DNA of 64,000 nt, taken from the NCBI RefSeq assembly GCF_014203895.1, contig NZ_JACHJY010000008.1, positions 124,001 through 188,000 on the forward strand, written 5' to 3'. Below, piece after piece: positions 8,801 to 17,502 of the stretch. Under the pieces are notes generated by a model that saw nothing but the letters and a program-made list of their open reading frames with translations, did no database searches and was not told where the DNA came from. The stretch comes from Streptomyces nymphaeiformis. Lineage in GTDB: Bacteria; Actinomycetota; Actinomycetes; Streptomycetales; Streptomycetaceae. A program made the translations under genes and the position numbers. The stretch's first letter is position 1. Each line of letters opens with the position of its first letter.

Positions 8801-10354
8801 TCACTCCGACCGCAGCGGGACCGACACGTACGACGGGTCGGCCGCGGGGGACGAGAAGGTCAGCTGCGCGCCGGTCGGGTTGTGCTCGATGTAGAGCGGG
8901 TCGACGGTGTCGACGACCAGCGCGAGCCGGTGCCCGGCCGGGACGTCGTAGGCCGTGGAGAACAGCTCCAGGTCGACGCCGAACGGCTGCCCCGGGGTCC
9001 GGCCGTGGAAGGTGTACGGGGCGTTGCTCACCAGTTTCCCGACCCCGAGCGGGCCCACGTCGTAGAGGTACGCGACGAAGGTGCCGCTCTCGTCGGTGGA
9101 GCTGACCGTGGTGTGCACCTTCACCGTGCCGCGCACCCGCTGCGGGCTGTCGTACCGCTCCGACTGCCAGACGCCGGCGAAGGCGCGGGGGAGGAGGGGG
9201 ATCGAGGCGACGGGCGGGGCCTGGAAGAACTGGTCCAGGAGGTTGGAGAGCATGACGACGCCGCCGTCGGCGCCGGAGTCGACGTTCGCCCAGATCCGCT
9301 GCGTACCGCCGAGGCCGAACTTCCGCCGGTTCGCGTCGAGGGACTTCCAGTCGGCGTAGCCCTCGTAGGGCGCGTCGGAGCGGGGCTTCAGCCGGACGGG
9401 CTGCTCGCGGTCGACGCCGTTGTCGACGCCCTTGAGGTAGCGGTCGAACCAGCGGTGGGCGCTGGTCCAGGTGTCGTTGGGCAGGCCGAGGAGGCCGGTG
9501 GCCTCGGCGGTGGCGTGGTCGCCCGGACGGAACTCCAGGCGCTTGGGGCCGGTGAGCTTCTCGTAGAAGCTCGCGTACTGGTTGGGCGGGAAGATGGTGT
9601 CGCCCCAGGCGTTGCCGAGCATGATCGCGGCGCCGTTGGCGTTGATCCGGTCGAGCTGCTCGACGGCGGAGCGCTTGCGGCCCCAGGCGATCATGTCCTC
9701 CTCCTTGGCGAGGTTGGAGGAGAGGAAGTCGCCCAGGATCTCCTGGAGTTCGGGACCGGGCCGCCCGGTGAGGTAGCCGGCGCCGCCGAGCAGGGCGGCG
9801 GCCTGGAGGTGCTGGGTGCGGCCGCTGTAGATGGACTCGATGAGGTCGGCCCAGCCGCTGAGCGCCGCGACGGCCTTGATCCGCGGGTCGTGGGCGGCGG
9901 CGAGGAGGCTGATCCCCGCGCCGTACGAGACTCCCGCCATGCCCACGTGCGCAGGGTCGGCGGGGGTGTTCGCGAGGGCCCAGTCGATCACCTTGGAGGC
10001 GTCGGCGATGTCCCGGGGGCCCGCGGTCTCGATCTCCCCGCCGGACTGCCAGAAGCCGCGCGAGTTGTAACTCACCACGACGTAGCCGGAGTCGGCGAGC
10101 TTCTGCGCCTGGGCGAGGTACTCGACCTGGGGCACGGCCCAGCTGGTGGGCAGCACGATCAGGGGGTGGCGGGCGGTGGAGTCGGCTCCGGCGGGCGTGA
10201 CGACGTTCGCCTTGAGGACGGTGCCGCCGTCTCCGGCGATGTCGACGAAGCGAAGGGATCCGGCGGTGTCGGCGGCCAGGGCGGCGGGCGCGAGCCCGAG
10301 GGCCGTCCCGGCCACGAGGGCGGCCGAGACGGCGAGGGCCAGGGATGTGCGCAC
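8801..10354 (-). CDS. Secreted CocE/NonD-family alpha/beta hydrolase
   Basis: This encodes a 517-residue exported serine hydrolase. A Sec signal peptide ends around PAALA. The alpha/beta-hydrolase core has a YNSRGFWQSGG oxyanion region, the nucleophile motif GVSYGAG, and an LGNAWGDTIFPP acid motif. The last 200 residues form the jelly-roll domain seen in CocE, glutaryl-acylase and X-Pro dipeptidyl peptidase (GTVKVHTTVSSTDESG, ALVVDTVDPLY). These enzymes cleave esters, amides or X-Pro peptides outside the cell; the substrate here is not known. GTG at 10354 is chosen because GAGGAG lies seven bases upstream and the signal peptide then starts properly; a GTG five codons earlier has no ribosome binding site. 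Confidence 0.82.
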   Translation of the reverse strand: MRTSLALAVSAALVAGTALGLAPAALAADTAGSLRFVDIAGDGGTVLKANVVTPAGADSTARHPLIVLPTSWAVPQVEYLAQAQKLADSGYVVVSYNSRGFWQSGGEIETAGPRDIADASKVIDWALANTPADPAHVGMAGVSYGAGISLLAAAHDPRIKAVAALSGWADLIESIYSGRTQHLQAAALLGGAGYLTGRPGPELQEILGDFLSSNLAKEEDMIAWGRKRSAVEQLDRINANGAAIMLGNAWGDTIFPPNQYASFYEKLTGPKRLEFRPGDHATAEATGLLGLPNDTWTSAHRWFDRYLKGVDNGVDREQPVRLKPRSDAPYEGYADWKSLDANRRKFGLGGTQRIWANVDSGADGGVVMLSNLLDQFFQAPPVASIPLLPRAFAGVWQSERYDSPQRVRGTVKVHTTVSSTDESGTFVAYLYDVGPLGVGKLVSNAPYTFHGRTPGQPFGVDLELFSTAYDVPAGHRLALVVDTVDPLYIEHNPTGAQLTFSSPAADPSYVSVPLRSE

Positions 10355-10402
10355 GGGGGCACTCCTCACGTTGCACTGTGGGGGCAGTGAAAGTGACCCG
10401 AC

Positions 10403-10457
10403 GGTAACCGGAGTGCCTTACCCATGGTAACTGGTCGGTAAGTTACGTGCGGGTAAC
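10403..10457. promoter_or_regulatory. GGTAA repeat cluster upstream of the secreted hydrolase
   Basis: GGTAAC or GGTAAG occurs at 10403, 10426, 10437 and 10452, with a GTTAC complement at 10442-10446, between the hydrolase start and the upstream TPR gene. The cluster could be an operator. The last copy lies within the TPR coding end, so part of it may be chance. Confidence 0.25.
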
Positions 10458-11639
10458 GATTGGCTGGAAGGTGGCGGCCTCCGCGAAGTCCGCGTGCGCC
10501 TCCTCGTACCGCTTGACGGCGAGCAGGAACATGGACCGGTCGGTGAGGGCGCGGGCGAGTGCGCCCGGACCGGCGCCCGGATGACGGGCGAGGTCCACGC
10601 CCTCGTCGAAGGACGGACGGAGCGACTCCTCGGCCCGCCGGCCGGACGTCTCCCAGCGGAGCGCCCGACGGACGGTCAGGCGACGCTGGGCGGCGATCAG
10701 TCCGGGGAGATCGCCCGACTCGCGCAGGCCGTCGGTCTGCCGTTCGAGCTCGGGGATCGAGGCGACGTACTCCTCCCGCACGTCCGGAGACCATCCGTGG
10801 ACCGGGTGGACCCCGAACGCCGGCAGCGGGGCCCCCGGAGTCGCGGCCGGTTCGCCGGGCCGGCCCGACAGGACGAGGAGGGTCACCCAGGAGGCCTGGA
10901 TGTTGCTCCAGCTCACCGGCTCGCCGCCCCGCGCGAGACGGCCGAGCAGGCCCAGCGCCTCGCGCCGCGCGGCGGCCTCGTCGGCCGGGCGTCCGGCGGC
11001 CCGGAGCATCCGGGCGTACTGCTCCAGCTTCCACACCAGGGAGGCCAGCGGGGATCGGTCGTCCGCCGCCTTGCGTCGCGCCTCGTCCACGACGCGCGCG
11101 AACACCTCCAGGGCCTTCTCGTGCCGTCCGGCCGCGTCGAGCGCGGCCGCCCACTCGATCAGCGACCACTCGGACACGTCCGCGTCCCCGGGCGCGACGT
11201 GCCGGCCGAGCAGGTCGGCCGCCTCCCCGTGCCGGCCCTCCTCCGCCAGTACGACCGCGAGACGCCCGTACCGGCCGGCCTCCGCCAACTCCTCGCACAC
11301 CGCGCGCCCTTCGGCCCGCCGGTGGGCGGCGAACAGCGCGTGCTCGTACCCGCTCAAGGCCTGAAGCAGCTGCTCCTCCCGGTCCGGTACCTCCGCGTCG
11401 TACCGCCGGACCACGTCCACCGCCTCGGCGCGCAGGGCCACGTGCGCCTCCGGATCCCTCAGCTCCCAGCCGCGCTTGACCAGCGCGTGTGCCAGCTTCG
11501 GCAGATAGACCCGGGGACTCACCTCCGCCAGGATCCGGTACGCCTCGATCTCCTCCCGGCTGCTCGGCCGATCCGACCCCAGCAGCATGACCCGCGCCCG
11601 CATCACCGCGTCCTGATCGATCCCACCCGTGTCGCCCAT
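10443..11639 (-). CDS. TPR-like repeat protein of unknown function
   Basis: The 398-residue soluble protein is almost entirely alpha-helical, with helix pairs spaced like tetratricopeptide repeats: for example ALSGYEHALFAAHRRAEGRA, the pair around SLIEWAAALDAAGRHEKAL, and ALTDRSMFLLAVKRYEEAHA near the C-terminus. TPR domains mediate protein-protein contacts; no enzymatic motif is visible. ATG at 11639 follows GGGGG at five bases and gives the common MGDTGG start; an open frame extends 14 codons further without a better signal. It is divergent from the P450 gene (177 bases apart), with which it may share a promoter region. Function remains unknown. Confidence 0.7.
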   Translation of the reverse strand: MGDTGGIDQDAVMRARVMLLGSDRPSSREEIEAYRILAEVSPRVYLPKLAHALVKRGWELRDPEAHVALRAEAVDVVRRYDAEVPDREEQLLQALSGYEHALFAAHRRAEGRAVCEELAEAGRYGRLAVVLAEEGRHGEAADLLGRHVAPGDADVSEWSLIEWAAALDAAGRHEKALEVFARVVDEARRKAADDRSPLASLVWKLEQYARMLRAAGRPADEAAARREALGLLGRLARGGEPVSWSNIQASWVTLLVLSGRPGEPAATPGAPLPAFGVHPVHGWSPDVREEYVASIPELERQTDGLRESGDLPGLIAAQRRLTVRRALRWETSGRRAEESLRPSFDEGVDLARHPGAGPGALARALTDRSMFLLAVKRYEEAHADFAEAATFQPIVTRT

Positions 11640-11816
11640 GTGCCCCCTGTTCTCCGGCTGATGCGGCTCCGTCTGCCGCACGACGGAGATTCTGGGAGTC
11701 GCGGGACACCCCGGACAAGGCTCCCGAACTGTGCGTTCCGTCCTACGAAAAACGGCTCTGACCTGTCATGATGGTGACGTCTTCACCCCTGGATCACCCC
11801 GGACGGGAGGCGCACG

Positions 11817-13076
11817 GTGGGGGACGCGAGCGACGTACCCGACGTCTTCGACCCGCGGATCTACGCCGCGGGCATCCCGCACGACCGGTTCCGCGTCCTG
11901 CGCGACCAGGCCCCTGTCGCCCGGCAGGAGGAGTCCGAGGTCCTCGGCTGGCCCGCCGGACCGGGGTTCTGGGCCGTCACCCGGCACGCCGACGTCGTCC
12001 GCGTGCTCAAGGACTCGGAGTCGTACTCCTCACACCTCGGCGCCACCCAGATCCGTGACCCCGACCCCGCCGACCTGCCGTTCATCCGGCGCATGATGCT
12101 CAATCAGGACCCACCGGACCACGGGCGGTTGAGGCGGCTCGTCAGTCGGGCCTTCACGCCCGGGCGGATCGAGCGCTTCGCCGGCACCGCACGCGACCGG
12201 GCCCGCGAGCTGCTCGGCGCTGCGTTCGCGGACGGCGGCGAGGTGGACCTCGTCCGGGCCGTCACCGACGACTACGCGCTGCTCAACCTCACCGACCTGC
12301 TCGGCATCCCCGCGAGCGACCGGGGCCTCCTGCACACCTGGACCGAGCGGGTCATCGCCTACCAGGACCCCGACGAGCCGCCGGTCCTCGACGCCGAGGG
12401 GCGGCCGGTCAACCCCCGCTCGCCCGCCATGCTCGCCGAGATGTTCGGCTACGCCCAGGAGCTCGCCGCGTACAAGCGCGCGCACCCGGCCGACGACGTC
12501 ATGAGCGTCCTCGCCGCCTCCGAACTCGCCGACGCCGAACTGGAGATGTTCTTCTTCCTGCTGACCGTCGCCGGGAACGACACCGTCCGCAGCGCGGCCC
12601 CCGGCGGCATCCTCGCCCTCGCCGAACACCCGTCAGAACAGCGGAGGTTGTGGGAAGGCGAGGTGTCCATGGACACGGCCGTGGACGAACTCCTGCGCGT
12701 CCACCCGCCCGTGCTCTCCTTCCGCCGCACCGCCGCCCGCGACACCGAACTGGCCGGGCAGGAGATCCGGGAGGGCGACAAGGTCGTCGTCTTCCACGCC
12801 TCCGCCAACCACGACGAGCGCGTCTTCGCCGACCCGCACCGACTGGACCTCGGACGGACCCCGAACCCGCACGTCTCCTTCGGCGACGGGCCGCACGTCT
12901 GCCTCGGCGCCCACTTCGCCCGGCTCCAGCTGAGGGTGTTCTACGAGGAGGCGCGCGCGGCCTGCGGCGGCCTGACCCTCGCCGGACCGCCCCGCCGGCT
13001 CGTCTCGAACTTCATCAACGGGATCAAGTCGCTGCCGGTTCGACCGCTGCCGGAGCCGTCCGCGCCGCGCTCGTGA
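11817..13076 (+). CDS. Cytochrome P450
   Basis: The 419-residue soluble haem monooxygenase has all hallmark motifs: the I-helix oxygen-activating stretch TVAGNDTVRS, the K-helix E-x-x-R in DELLRVHPP, and the haem-binding loop FGDGPHVCLGAHF with the axial ligand Cys362. Bacterial P450s of this length need separate ferredoxin and reductase partners; none is encoded nearby. The AGND I-helix and the general layout resemble the sterol/terpene-oxidising P450 group of actinobacteria, but the substrate cannot be assigned. GTG at 11817 follows GGGAGG at six bases. Its 3' end overlaps the convergent gene at 13024 by 53 bases. Confidence 0.93.
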   Translation: MGDASDVPDVFDPRIYAAGIPHDRFRVLRDQAPVARQEESEVLGWPAGPGFWAVTRHADVVRVLKDSESYSSHLGATQIRDPDPADLPFIRRMMLNQDPPDHGRLRRLVSRAFTPGRIERFAGTARDRARELLGAAFADGGEVDLVRAVTDDYALLNLTDLLGIPASDRGLLHTWTERVIAYQDPDEPPVLDAEGRPVNPRSPAMLAEMFGYAQELAAYKRAHPADDVMSVLAASELADAELEMFFFLLTVAGNDTVRSAAPGGILALAEHPSEQRRLWEGEVSMDTAVDELLRVHPPVLSFRRTAARDTELAGQEIREGDKVVVFHASANHDERVFADPHRLDLGRTPNPHVSFGDGPHVCLGAHFARLQLRVFYEEARAACGGLTLAGPPRRLVSNFINGIKSLPVRPLPEPSAPRS

Positions 13077-13758
13077 CGTCGGCCACCAGCTCCACCACAT
13101 CGGGGCCGTACGCCTGCGAGTTGACCACCTTCAGGAGGAGCACGAAGGAGCCGGAGCGGTGGCGGCGCCCCAACTGCTCGTAGTGGCGGGCGAGATAGCG
13201 GGTCGCCGCCTGGTTGGTGATCGCCCGCTGCCCGCAGAAGAGGAAGACCGGCCGGCAGTCCTCGCCCACCATGAGACGGGCCAGGATCACGTACTCCTCG
13301 ACCCCGGCCTCCATCCGGTAGCGCTCCGAGCCGATCAGGAACGACCCCTGGTCCGGACCCCGTTCCACGTCCGTGTTCACCGTGAGCCCCGGCAGCAGCG
13401 TCGCGAGGTGCGCGGCCATGCGGCGGTTCGAGCCGGGCCCGCCGACACAGAACTCCGTCCGGTCACCGAAGCCCTGGAGCGCCTGGTCGTGCTGGAGTAT
13501 GCGCGCGTGCGCCCCGCAGTCCTTGATGAGCGCGCAGAGTTCGAGCAGCGCGAACACGTCGTACCGGTGCACGGCCGTGCTGCCGCCGGCCTCCTTGTTC
13601 ACCACCAGCAGGCACTCCGAGCTCCCCGGGAGACCGAAGAACGCCTGCTTGCGGCGGAGCCTGCGCCGCCATTGGTACGTGCGGCCCAGCCAGCCGAAGG
13701 CGGCGCTGACCCCGGTCGCCAGGACCCCGAGCACGATGTTGCGGACGTCGTCGTTCAT
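13024..13758 (-). CDS. Membrane-anchored conserved actinobacterial protein, unknown function
   Basis: The 244-residue protein starts with one hydrophobic helix (residues 6-25, NIVLGVLATGVSAAFGWL) followed by a basic RRRLRRKQ stretch, suggesting an N-terminal membrane anchor with the rest in the cytoplasm. The body has conserved-looking blocks ECLLVVNKEAGG, FCVGGPGSNRRMAAHLA, VFLFCGQRAITNQAATRYLA and FVLLLKVVNSQAYGPD. I recognise it as a Streptomyces family but know no function; the GG-x-x-SN and CGQ motifs suggest a ligand- or nucleotide-binding fold. ATG 13758 is preferred because TAGCAT (13767-13772) lies eight bases upstream, a leaderless arrangement; longer readings are Arg/Ser-rich and non-coding in character. 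Its end overlaps the P450 gene by 53 bases. Confidence 0.7.
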   Translation of the reverse strand: MNDDVRNIVLGVLATGVSAAFGWLGRTYQWRRRLRRKQAFFGLPGSSECLLVVNKEAGGSTAVHRYDVFALLELCALIKDCGAHARILQHDQALQGFGDRTEFCVGGPGSNRRMAAHLATLLPGLTVNTDVERGPDQGSFLIGSERYRMEAGVEEYVILARLMVGEDCRPVFLFCGQRAITNQAATRYLARHYEQLGRRHRSGSFVLLLKVVNSQAYGPDVVELVADVTSAARTAPAAVEPAAT

Positions 13759-13862
13759 GTGCGCGCATGCTAGCGGCGAAACGGCCTTCAGTTCGAGGCG
13801 GTCCTGACGGGAGGCGGCCGGGGAAGTTACGCTGCGCGGACGGTCGTTGACTGGAGGTAGGA

Positions 13863-15671
13863 ATGCGTCGCTCCGCCGCTGGCAAGGTCTCCCTTCTCGC
13901 CGTCGCGGCGACGGTGCTCTCGATGGGCGCCGCCGCACCGCCGAAGGCCCCGCCCGCGGCGGACCCGCCCGTCAAGGAACCCGTCGCCGTCGGGTACGGC
14001 GGCGCCGTCGCCAGTGTCGACGCCGACGCGTCGGCGGCCGGCGTCGAGGTGCTCCGCAAGGGCGGCAACGCGGTCGACGCCGCCGTCGCCGTCGCGGCCG
14101 CCCTCGGCGTCACCGAGCCGTACTCGGCGGGCATCGGGGGCGGCGGCTACTTCGTGTACTACGACGCGAAGAGCCGCACCGTGCGGACCATCGACGGGCG
14201 CGAGACCGCGCCCCGCTCCGCCGACGCCGGCCTGTTCACGGAGAACGGCAAGCCCATCCCCTTCGAGGAGGGCCAGACGAGCGGCCTCGGCGTCGGCACC
14301 CCCGGCACCCCCGCCACCTGGAAGGCCGCCCTCGACGCCTGGGGCAGCAAGCGGCTCGGCACCCTGCTCGAACCCGCCGAGCGGCTCGCCCGCGAGGGCT
14401 TCACCGTGGACCCCACCTTCCGCGCGCAGACCGCCGCCAACGAGGCCCGGTTCCGCGACTTCCCGGCCACCTCCGCGCTGTTCCTGCCCGGCGGGCAGCT
14501 GCCCGTGGTCGGCTCCGCCTTCAAGAACCCCGACCTGGCCCGTACGTACGAGACGCTCGGCCGCGAAGGAGTCGGCGCCCTCTACCGGGGGCCGCTCGCC
14601 CGGGACATCGTGAACACCGTCCGCACGCCCCCGGTCCGCGACGGCGCCACCCGGACCGTCCGCGCCGGCGACCTCACGGAGGCCGACCTCGCCGCGTACC
14701 GCACCGAGTCCCGCAGGCCCACGAAGGTCGCGTACCGCGGACTCGACGTCTACGGCATGGCCCCGTCCTCCTCGGGCGGCACGAGCGTCGGCGAGGCCCT
14801 GAACATCCTGGAGGGCACCGACCTCTCGAAGGCCTCCCAGGCCCAGTACCTGCACCGCTACATCGAGGCCAGCCGCATCGCCTTCGCCGACCGGGGCCGC
14901 TGGGTCGGCGACCCGGCCTTCGAGTCCGTGCCGACCAGCGGCCTGCTCTCCCAGCGGTTCGCGGACTCCCGGGCCTGCCTCATCCGCGACGACGCCGCCC
15001 TGACCAGCCCGCTCGCACCCGGCGACCCGAGCGACCCGGTGCCGTGCGCGAGCGGTGGGACCGCCGCCCCGACCACGTACGAGGGCGAGAACACCACCCA
15101 CCTCACCGTGGCCGACAAGTGGGGCAACATCGTCGCCTACACGCTCACCATCGAGTCCACCGGCGGCAGCGGCATCACCGTGCCCGGCCGGGGCTTCCTG
15201 CTCAACAACGAGCTGACCGACTTCTCCTTCGCCCCGGCGAACCCGGCCGTCCACGACCCGAACCTGCCCGGCCCCGGCAAGCGGCCGCGCTCCTCGATCT
15301 CGCCGACGATCGTCCTCGACCGGGCCGGCCTGCCCGTCCTCGCGCTCGGCTCCCCGGGCGGCGCGACCATCATCACCACCGTCCTCCAGACCCTGACGGG
15401 CGTCCTCGACCGGGGGCTGCCGCTCGTCGACGCGATCGCCGCACCGCGCGCCAGCCAGCGCAACCAGGCGACCACCGAGCTCGAACCGGCCCTGTGGAAC
15501 AGCCCGTTGAGGACGGAACTGGAAGGCATCGGGCACGGCTTCCGGCAGAACCCGGAGATCGGCGCGGCGACCGGTGTCCAGCGCCTGCCGGACGGCCGCT
15601 GGGCGGCCGCCGCGGAGACGGTCCGCAGGGGCGGCGGCTCGGCGATGGTCGTACGGCCGGACGCGGGCTAG
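13863..15671 (+). CDS. ggt: Gamma-glutamyltransferase
   Basis: The 602-residue exported enzyme transfers or hydrolyses the gamma-glutamyl group of glutathione-like compounds. A signal peptide precedes AAAPPKAPP. Family motifs include VLRKGGNAVDAAVAVA, GGGGYFVYYD, a TIDGRETAP substrate loop, and GENTTHLTVADKWGN, in which Thr411 is the autoprocessing nucleophile that becomes the N-terminus of the small subunit. The SPGG motif (LGSPGGATIITT) completes the site. ATG 13863 follows GGAGG at five bases. Streptomyces make mycothiol rather than glutathione, so the physiological donor is uncertain. The last codons are partly repeated just downstream (15687-15706). Confidence 0.93.
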   Translation: MRRSAAGKVSLLAVAATVLSMGAAAPPKAPPAADPPVKEPVAVGYGGAVASVDADASAAGVEVLRKGGNAVDAAVAVAAALGVTEPYSAGIGGGGYFVYYDAKSRTVRTIDGRETAPRSADAGLFTENGKPIPFEEGQTSGLGVGTPGTPATWKAALDAWGSKRLGTLLEPAERLAREGFTVDPTFRAQTAANEARFRDFPATSALFLPGGQLPVVGSAFKNPDLARTYETLGREGVGALYRGPLARDIVNTVRTPPVRDGATRTVRAGDLTEADLAAYRTESRRPTKVAYRGLDVYGMAPSSSGGTSVGEALNILEGTDLSKASQAQYLHRYIEASRIAFADRGRWVGDPAFESVPTSGLLSQRFADSRACLIRDDAALTSPLAPGDPSDPVPCASGGTAAPTTYEGENTTHLTVADKWGNIVAYTLTIESTGGSGITVPGRGFLLNNELTDFSFAPANPAVHDPNLPGPGKRPRSSISPTIVLDRAGLPVLALGSPGGATIITTVLQTLTGVLDRGLPLVDAIAAPRASQRNQATTELEPALWNSPLRTELEGIGHGFRQNPEIGAATGVQRLPDGRWAAAAETVRRGGGSAMVVRPDAG

Positions 15672-15706
15672 GGAGCCGTGACGGCGGTACGGCCGGACGC
15701 GGCTAG
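15651..15706. repeat. Short imperfect tandem duplication of the ggt 3' end
   Basis: GTACGGCCGGACGCGG at 15651-15666 is repeated exactly at 15687-15702, and each copy runs on to a CTAG (one base shorter in the second copy). Copy one carries the ggt stop codon, and copy two supplies, on the opposite strand, the TAG stop of the methionine aminopeptidase gene. Confidence 0.75.
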
Positions 15707-16470
15707 AGGGCCGTCAGGACGCGCGGGCCGTCGTCCGTGATCGCCACCGTGTGCTCGGCGTGCGACGCGCGCGACCCGTCGGAGGTGCGGATCGTCCAGC
15801 CGTCCCGTGCCGTGTAGTGCTCGTCCGTGCCGCCGCCGATGAGCATCGGCTCGATCGCGAGCACCATCCCGTGGCGCAGCTTCATGCCCCGGCCCGGGCG
15901 TCCCTCGTTGGGGACGCCCGGGTCCTCGTGCATGGCGCGGCCGATGCCGTGGCCGCCGAAGCCGTCCGGGATGCCGTATCCCGCGTCCCGGCAGACCCGG
16001 CCGATCGCGTGGGCGATGTCGCCGATGCGGTTGCCGACGACGGCCGCGGCGATGCCGGCCGCCAGGGCCTCCTCCGCCGCCGCGACGAGACGCGTGTCCT
16101 CCGGTCGCGCGGGGCCGACCGTGAAGCTGACGGCCGCGTCGCCGGCCCAGCCGCCCAGCGTCGCCCCGCAGTCCACGGAGACCAGGTCACCCGGGGCCAG
16201 CCGGGTCCCGTCCGGGATGCCGTGCACGATCGCGTCGTTCACGGAGACGCACACGACCGCTGGGAACGGCACCGGGGCCCACTCCGGGTGGTAGTCGAGG
16301 AAGGGCGAGCCGGCGCCCGCCTCGGTCAGCACGGCGCGGGCGGCCCGGTCGAGCTCGGTGAGCGGGACGCCGGGCGCCGCCTTCTCTCGTACGGCCGCCA
16401 GGGCACGGGCCACCACCCGCCCGGATTCACGCATGGCCGCCAGGGATTCGTTCGTCTTGATCTCCACCAT
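15703..16470 (-). CDS. map: Type I methionine aminopeptidase (second copy type)
   Basis: The 255-residue cytoplasmic metalloprotease removes the initiator methionine. The five metal ligands of the pita-bread fold are in VDCGAT, WAGDAAV, GGHGIGRAMHEDP, IEPML and HAEHTVAI. Streptomyces normally carry more than one map gene; this one is paired with a divergent XRE regulator rather than with secY-adk, so it is probably a conditional copy. ATG 16470 is chosen over an in-frame TTG two codons upstream because TATAGT (16484-16479) ends eight bases before it, giving a leaderless or nearly leaderless mRNA. The ATACCGGTAT palindrome overlaps that -10 box. Confidence 0.92.
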   Translation of the reverse strand: MVEIKTNESLAAMRESGRVVARALAAVREKAAPGVPLTELDRAARAVLTEAGAGSPFLDYHPEWAPVPFPAVVCVSVNDAIVHGIPDGTRLAPGDLVSVDCGATLGGWAGDAAVSFTVGPARPEDTRLVAAAEEALAAGIAAAVVGNRIGDIAHAIGRVCRDAGYGIPDGFGGHGIGRAMHEDPGVPNEGRPGRGMKLRHGMVLAIEPMLIGGGTDEHYTARDGWTIRTSDGSRASHAEHTVAITDDGPRVLTAL

Positions 16471-16478
16471 AGCCAATT

Positions 16479-16497
16479 ACTATACCGGTATTAGAAT
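16479..16497. promoter_or_regulatory. Back-to-back -10 boxes bridged by palindrome ATACCGGTAT
   Basis: ATACCGGTAT (16482-16491) is a perfect 10-bp palindrome. On the minus strand it overlaps TATAGT (16484-16479), the -10 box for the map gene, and on the plus strand it abuts TAGAAT (16492-16497), the -10 box for the XRE gene. Both start codons lie 6-8 bases beyond their -10 boxes. The XRE protein is the natural candidate to bind here and would block both promoters. Confidence 0.65.
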
Positions 16498-16503
16498 GGC
16501 GTC

Positions 16504-16755
16504 ATGGTACGCACACCCCTGACCCCCGAAGAGCGCGAGCGCGGCGAGCGCCTGGGTCTGCTCCTGCGCGAGGCGCGCGGCGAGCGGTCCATGGTCGAGA
16601 TCGCCGCGGCCGCCGGCCTCTCCGCCGAGACCCTCCGCAAGATCGAGACCGGCCGGGCCCCGACCCCGGCCTTCTTCACCGTCGCGGCCCTGGCCGGGGT
16701 CCTCGGCCTCTCCATGGACGAACTGGTGGTGCACTGCAGCCCGGCCCCCGTCTGA
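16504..16755 (+). CDS. XRE-family helix-turn-helix regulator
   Basis: The 83-residue protein is a single Cro/C1-type HTH domain. The recognition region is SMVEIAAAAGLSAETLRKIETGRAPTP, followed by helices ending in LGLSMDELVVHCS. It has no extra ligand domain. TAGAAT lies six bases before the ATG with no ribosome binding site, so the mRNA is expected to be leaderless. It is divergent from the methionine aminopeptidase gene (33 bases between start codons) and probably represses both through ATACCGGTAT. The convergent oxidoreductase gene ends 16 bases downstream. Confidence 0.85.
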   Translation: MVRTPLTPEERERGERLGLLLREARGERSMVEIAAAAGLSAETLRKIETGRAPTPAFFTVAALAGVLGLSMDELVVHCSPAPV

Positions 16756-16770
16756 CCGCTCCCGGGCCCC

Positions 16771-17442
16771 TCAGGAGGAGACCCCCAACTGCACCCGGCT
16801 GTGGCGCGGGCGCTCGATCTCGTCCAGCAGGGCGAGCGCCAGATCGGCATGGGAGATGCGGCCCGTGCCGTCGAGCACCGTGCCCACCGACGTCCGGTAG
16901 CCGCCGGTCCGCTCCGCCTCCGCGTTCAGGTCCATGCCCGGGACCACCATCAGCCAGTCGAGGCCGGGCCCGGCCTCCGCCGCGAGCAGCTCGAACTCGG
17001 CCACGTGGCCCTGGGAGAACGTCCGGTACTGCTCCGGGAAGTCGGGCGCGTCCATGATCCGCACACCGGGCGCGGTCTCCAGGGTCGTGGCGATGCCCAG
17101 GGTGAGCAGCCGGCCGACCCCCGCCTCGGTGAGCCCGGCGACCATCGCCTTCGCGGCGGCCGTGAAGAAGTCGACCGAGGGCACGTCGAGCCGGACCGCC
17201 GCGTTCACCGCCGCGTCATGGCCCGCCGCGAGCGCCGCCACCGAGGCCGCGTCCGTCGCGTCCCCCCGTACGAGCGTGATCCCCGGGCCCTCCAGGTCGC
17301 GGTACGCGGCCGGGTCGCGGACCACGGCCGTCACCCGGTGGCCCCGGGCCACGGCCTCCGCCACGGCCGCCCGGCCGACCCGCCCTCCGGCGCCGAAGAC
17401 GATGACGTTCTTGCTGTCGATGGTGCTGCTGTCGTTGTCCAT
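16771..17442 (-). CDS. NAD(P)-binding atypical SDR / NmrA-like oxidoreductase
   Basis: The 223-residue soluble protein has an N-terminal Rossmann dinucleotide-binding motif IVFGAGGRVGR and the following AVVRDPA segment that reads the NADP adenosine phosphate. It belongs to the atypical SDR group (YwnB/BVR-B/NmrA-like), whose members lack a full SDR catalytic tetrad and act as flavin or quinone reductases or redox sensors. The gene is divergent from an HxlR regulator with only 60 bases between start codons, a pairing typical of electrophile or quinone responses. TACGGT (17454-17449) lies six bases before the ATG, so translation is probably leaderless. Substrate is unknown. Confidence 0.82.
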   Translation of the reverse strand: MDNDSSTIDSKNVIVFGAGGRVGRAAVAEAVARGHRVTAVVRDPAAYRDLEGPGITLVRGDATDAASVAALAAGHDAAVNAAVRLDVPSVDFFTAAAKAMVAGLTEAGVGRLLTLGIATTLETAPGVRIMDAPDFPEQYRTFSQGHVAEFELLAAEAGPGLDWLMVVPGMDLNAEAERTGGYRTSVGTVLDGTGRISHADLALALLDEIERPRHSRVQLGVSS

Positions 17443-17448
17443 GCGGGG

Positions 17449-17496
17449 ACCGTAGGACGGGCACCCCTGGTTACTTCAACGGTACTGGGCTAGCGT
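17449..17496. promoter_or_regulatory. Divergent leaderless promoters of the oxidoreductase/HxlR pair
   Basis: TACGGT (minus, 17454-17449) and TAGCGT (plus, 17491-17496) are -10-like hexamers six bases before each ATG. The 36 bases between them include GGTTAC and GGTACT half-site-like sequences at 17469 and 17481, where an HxlR dimer could bind. Confidence 0.5.
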
Positions 17497-17502
17497 CGAC
17501 GC

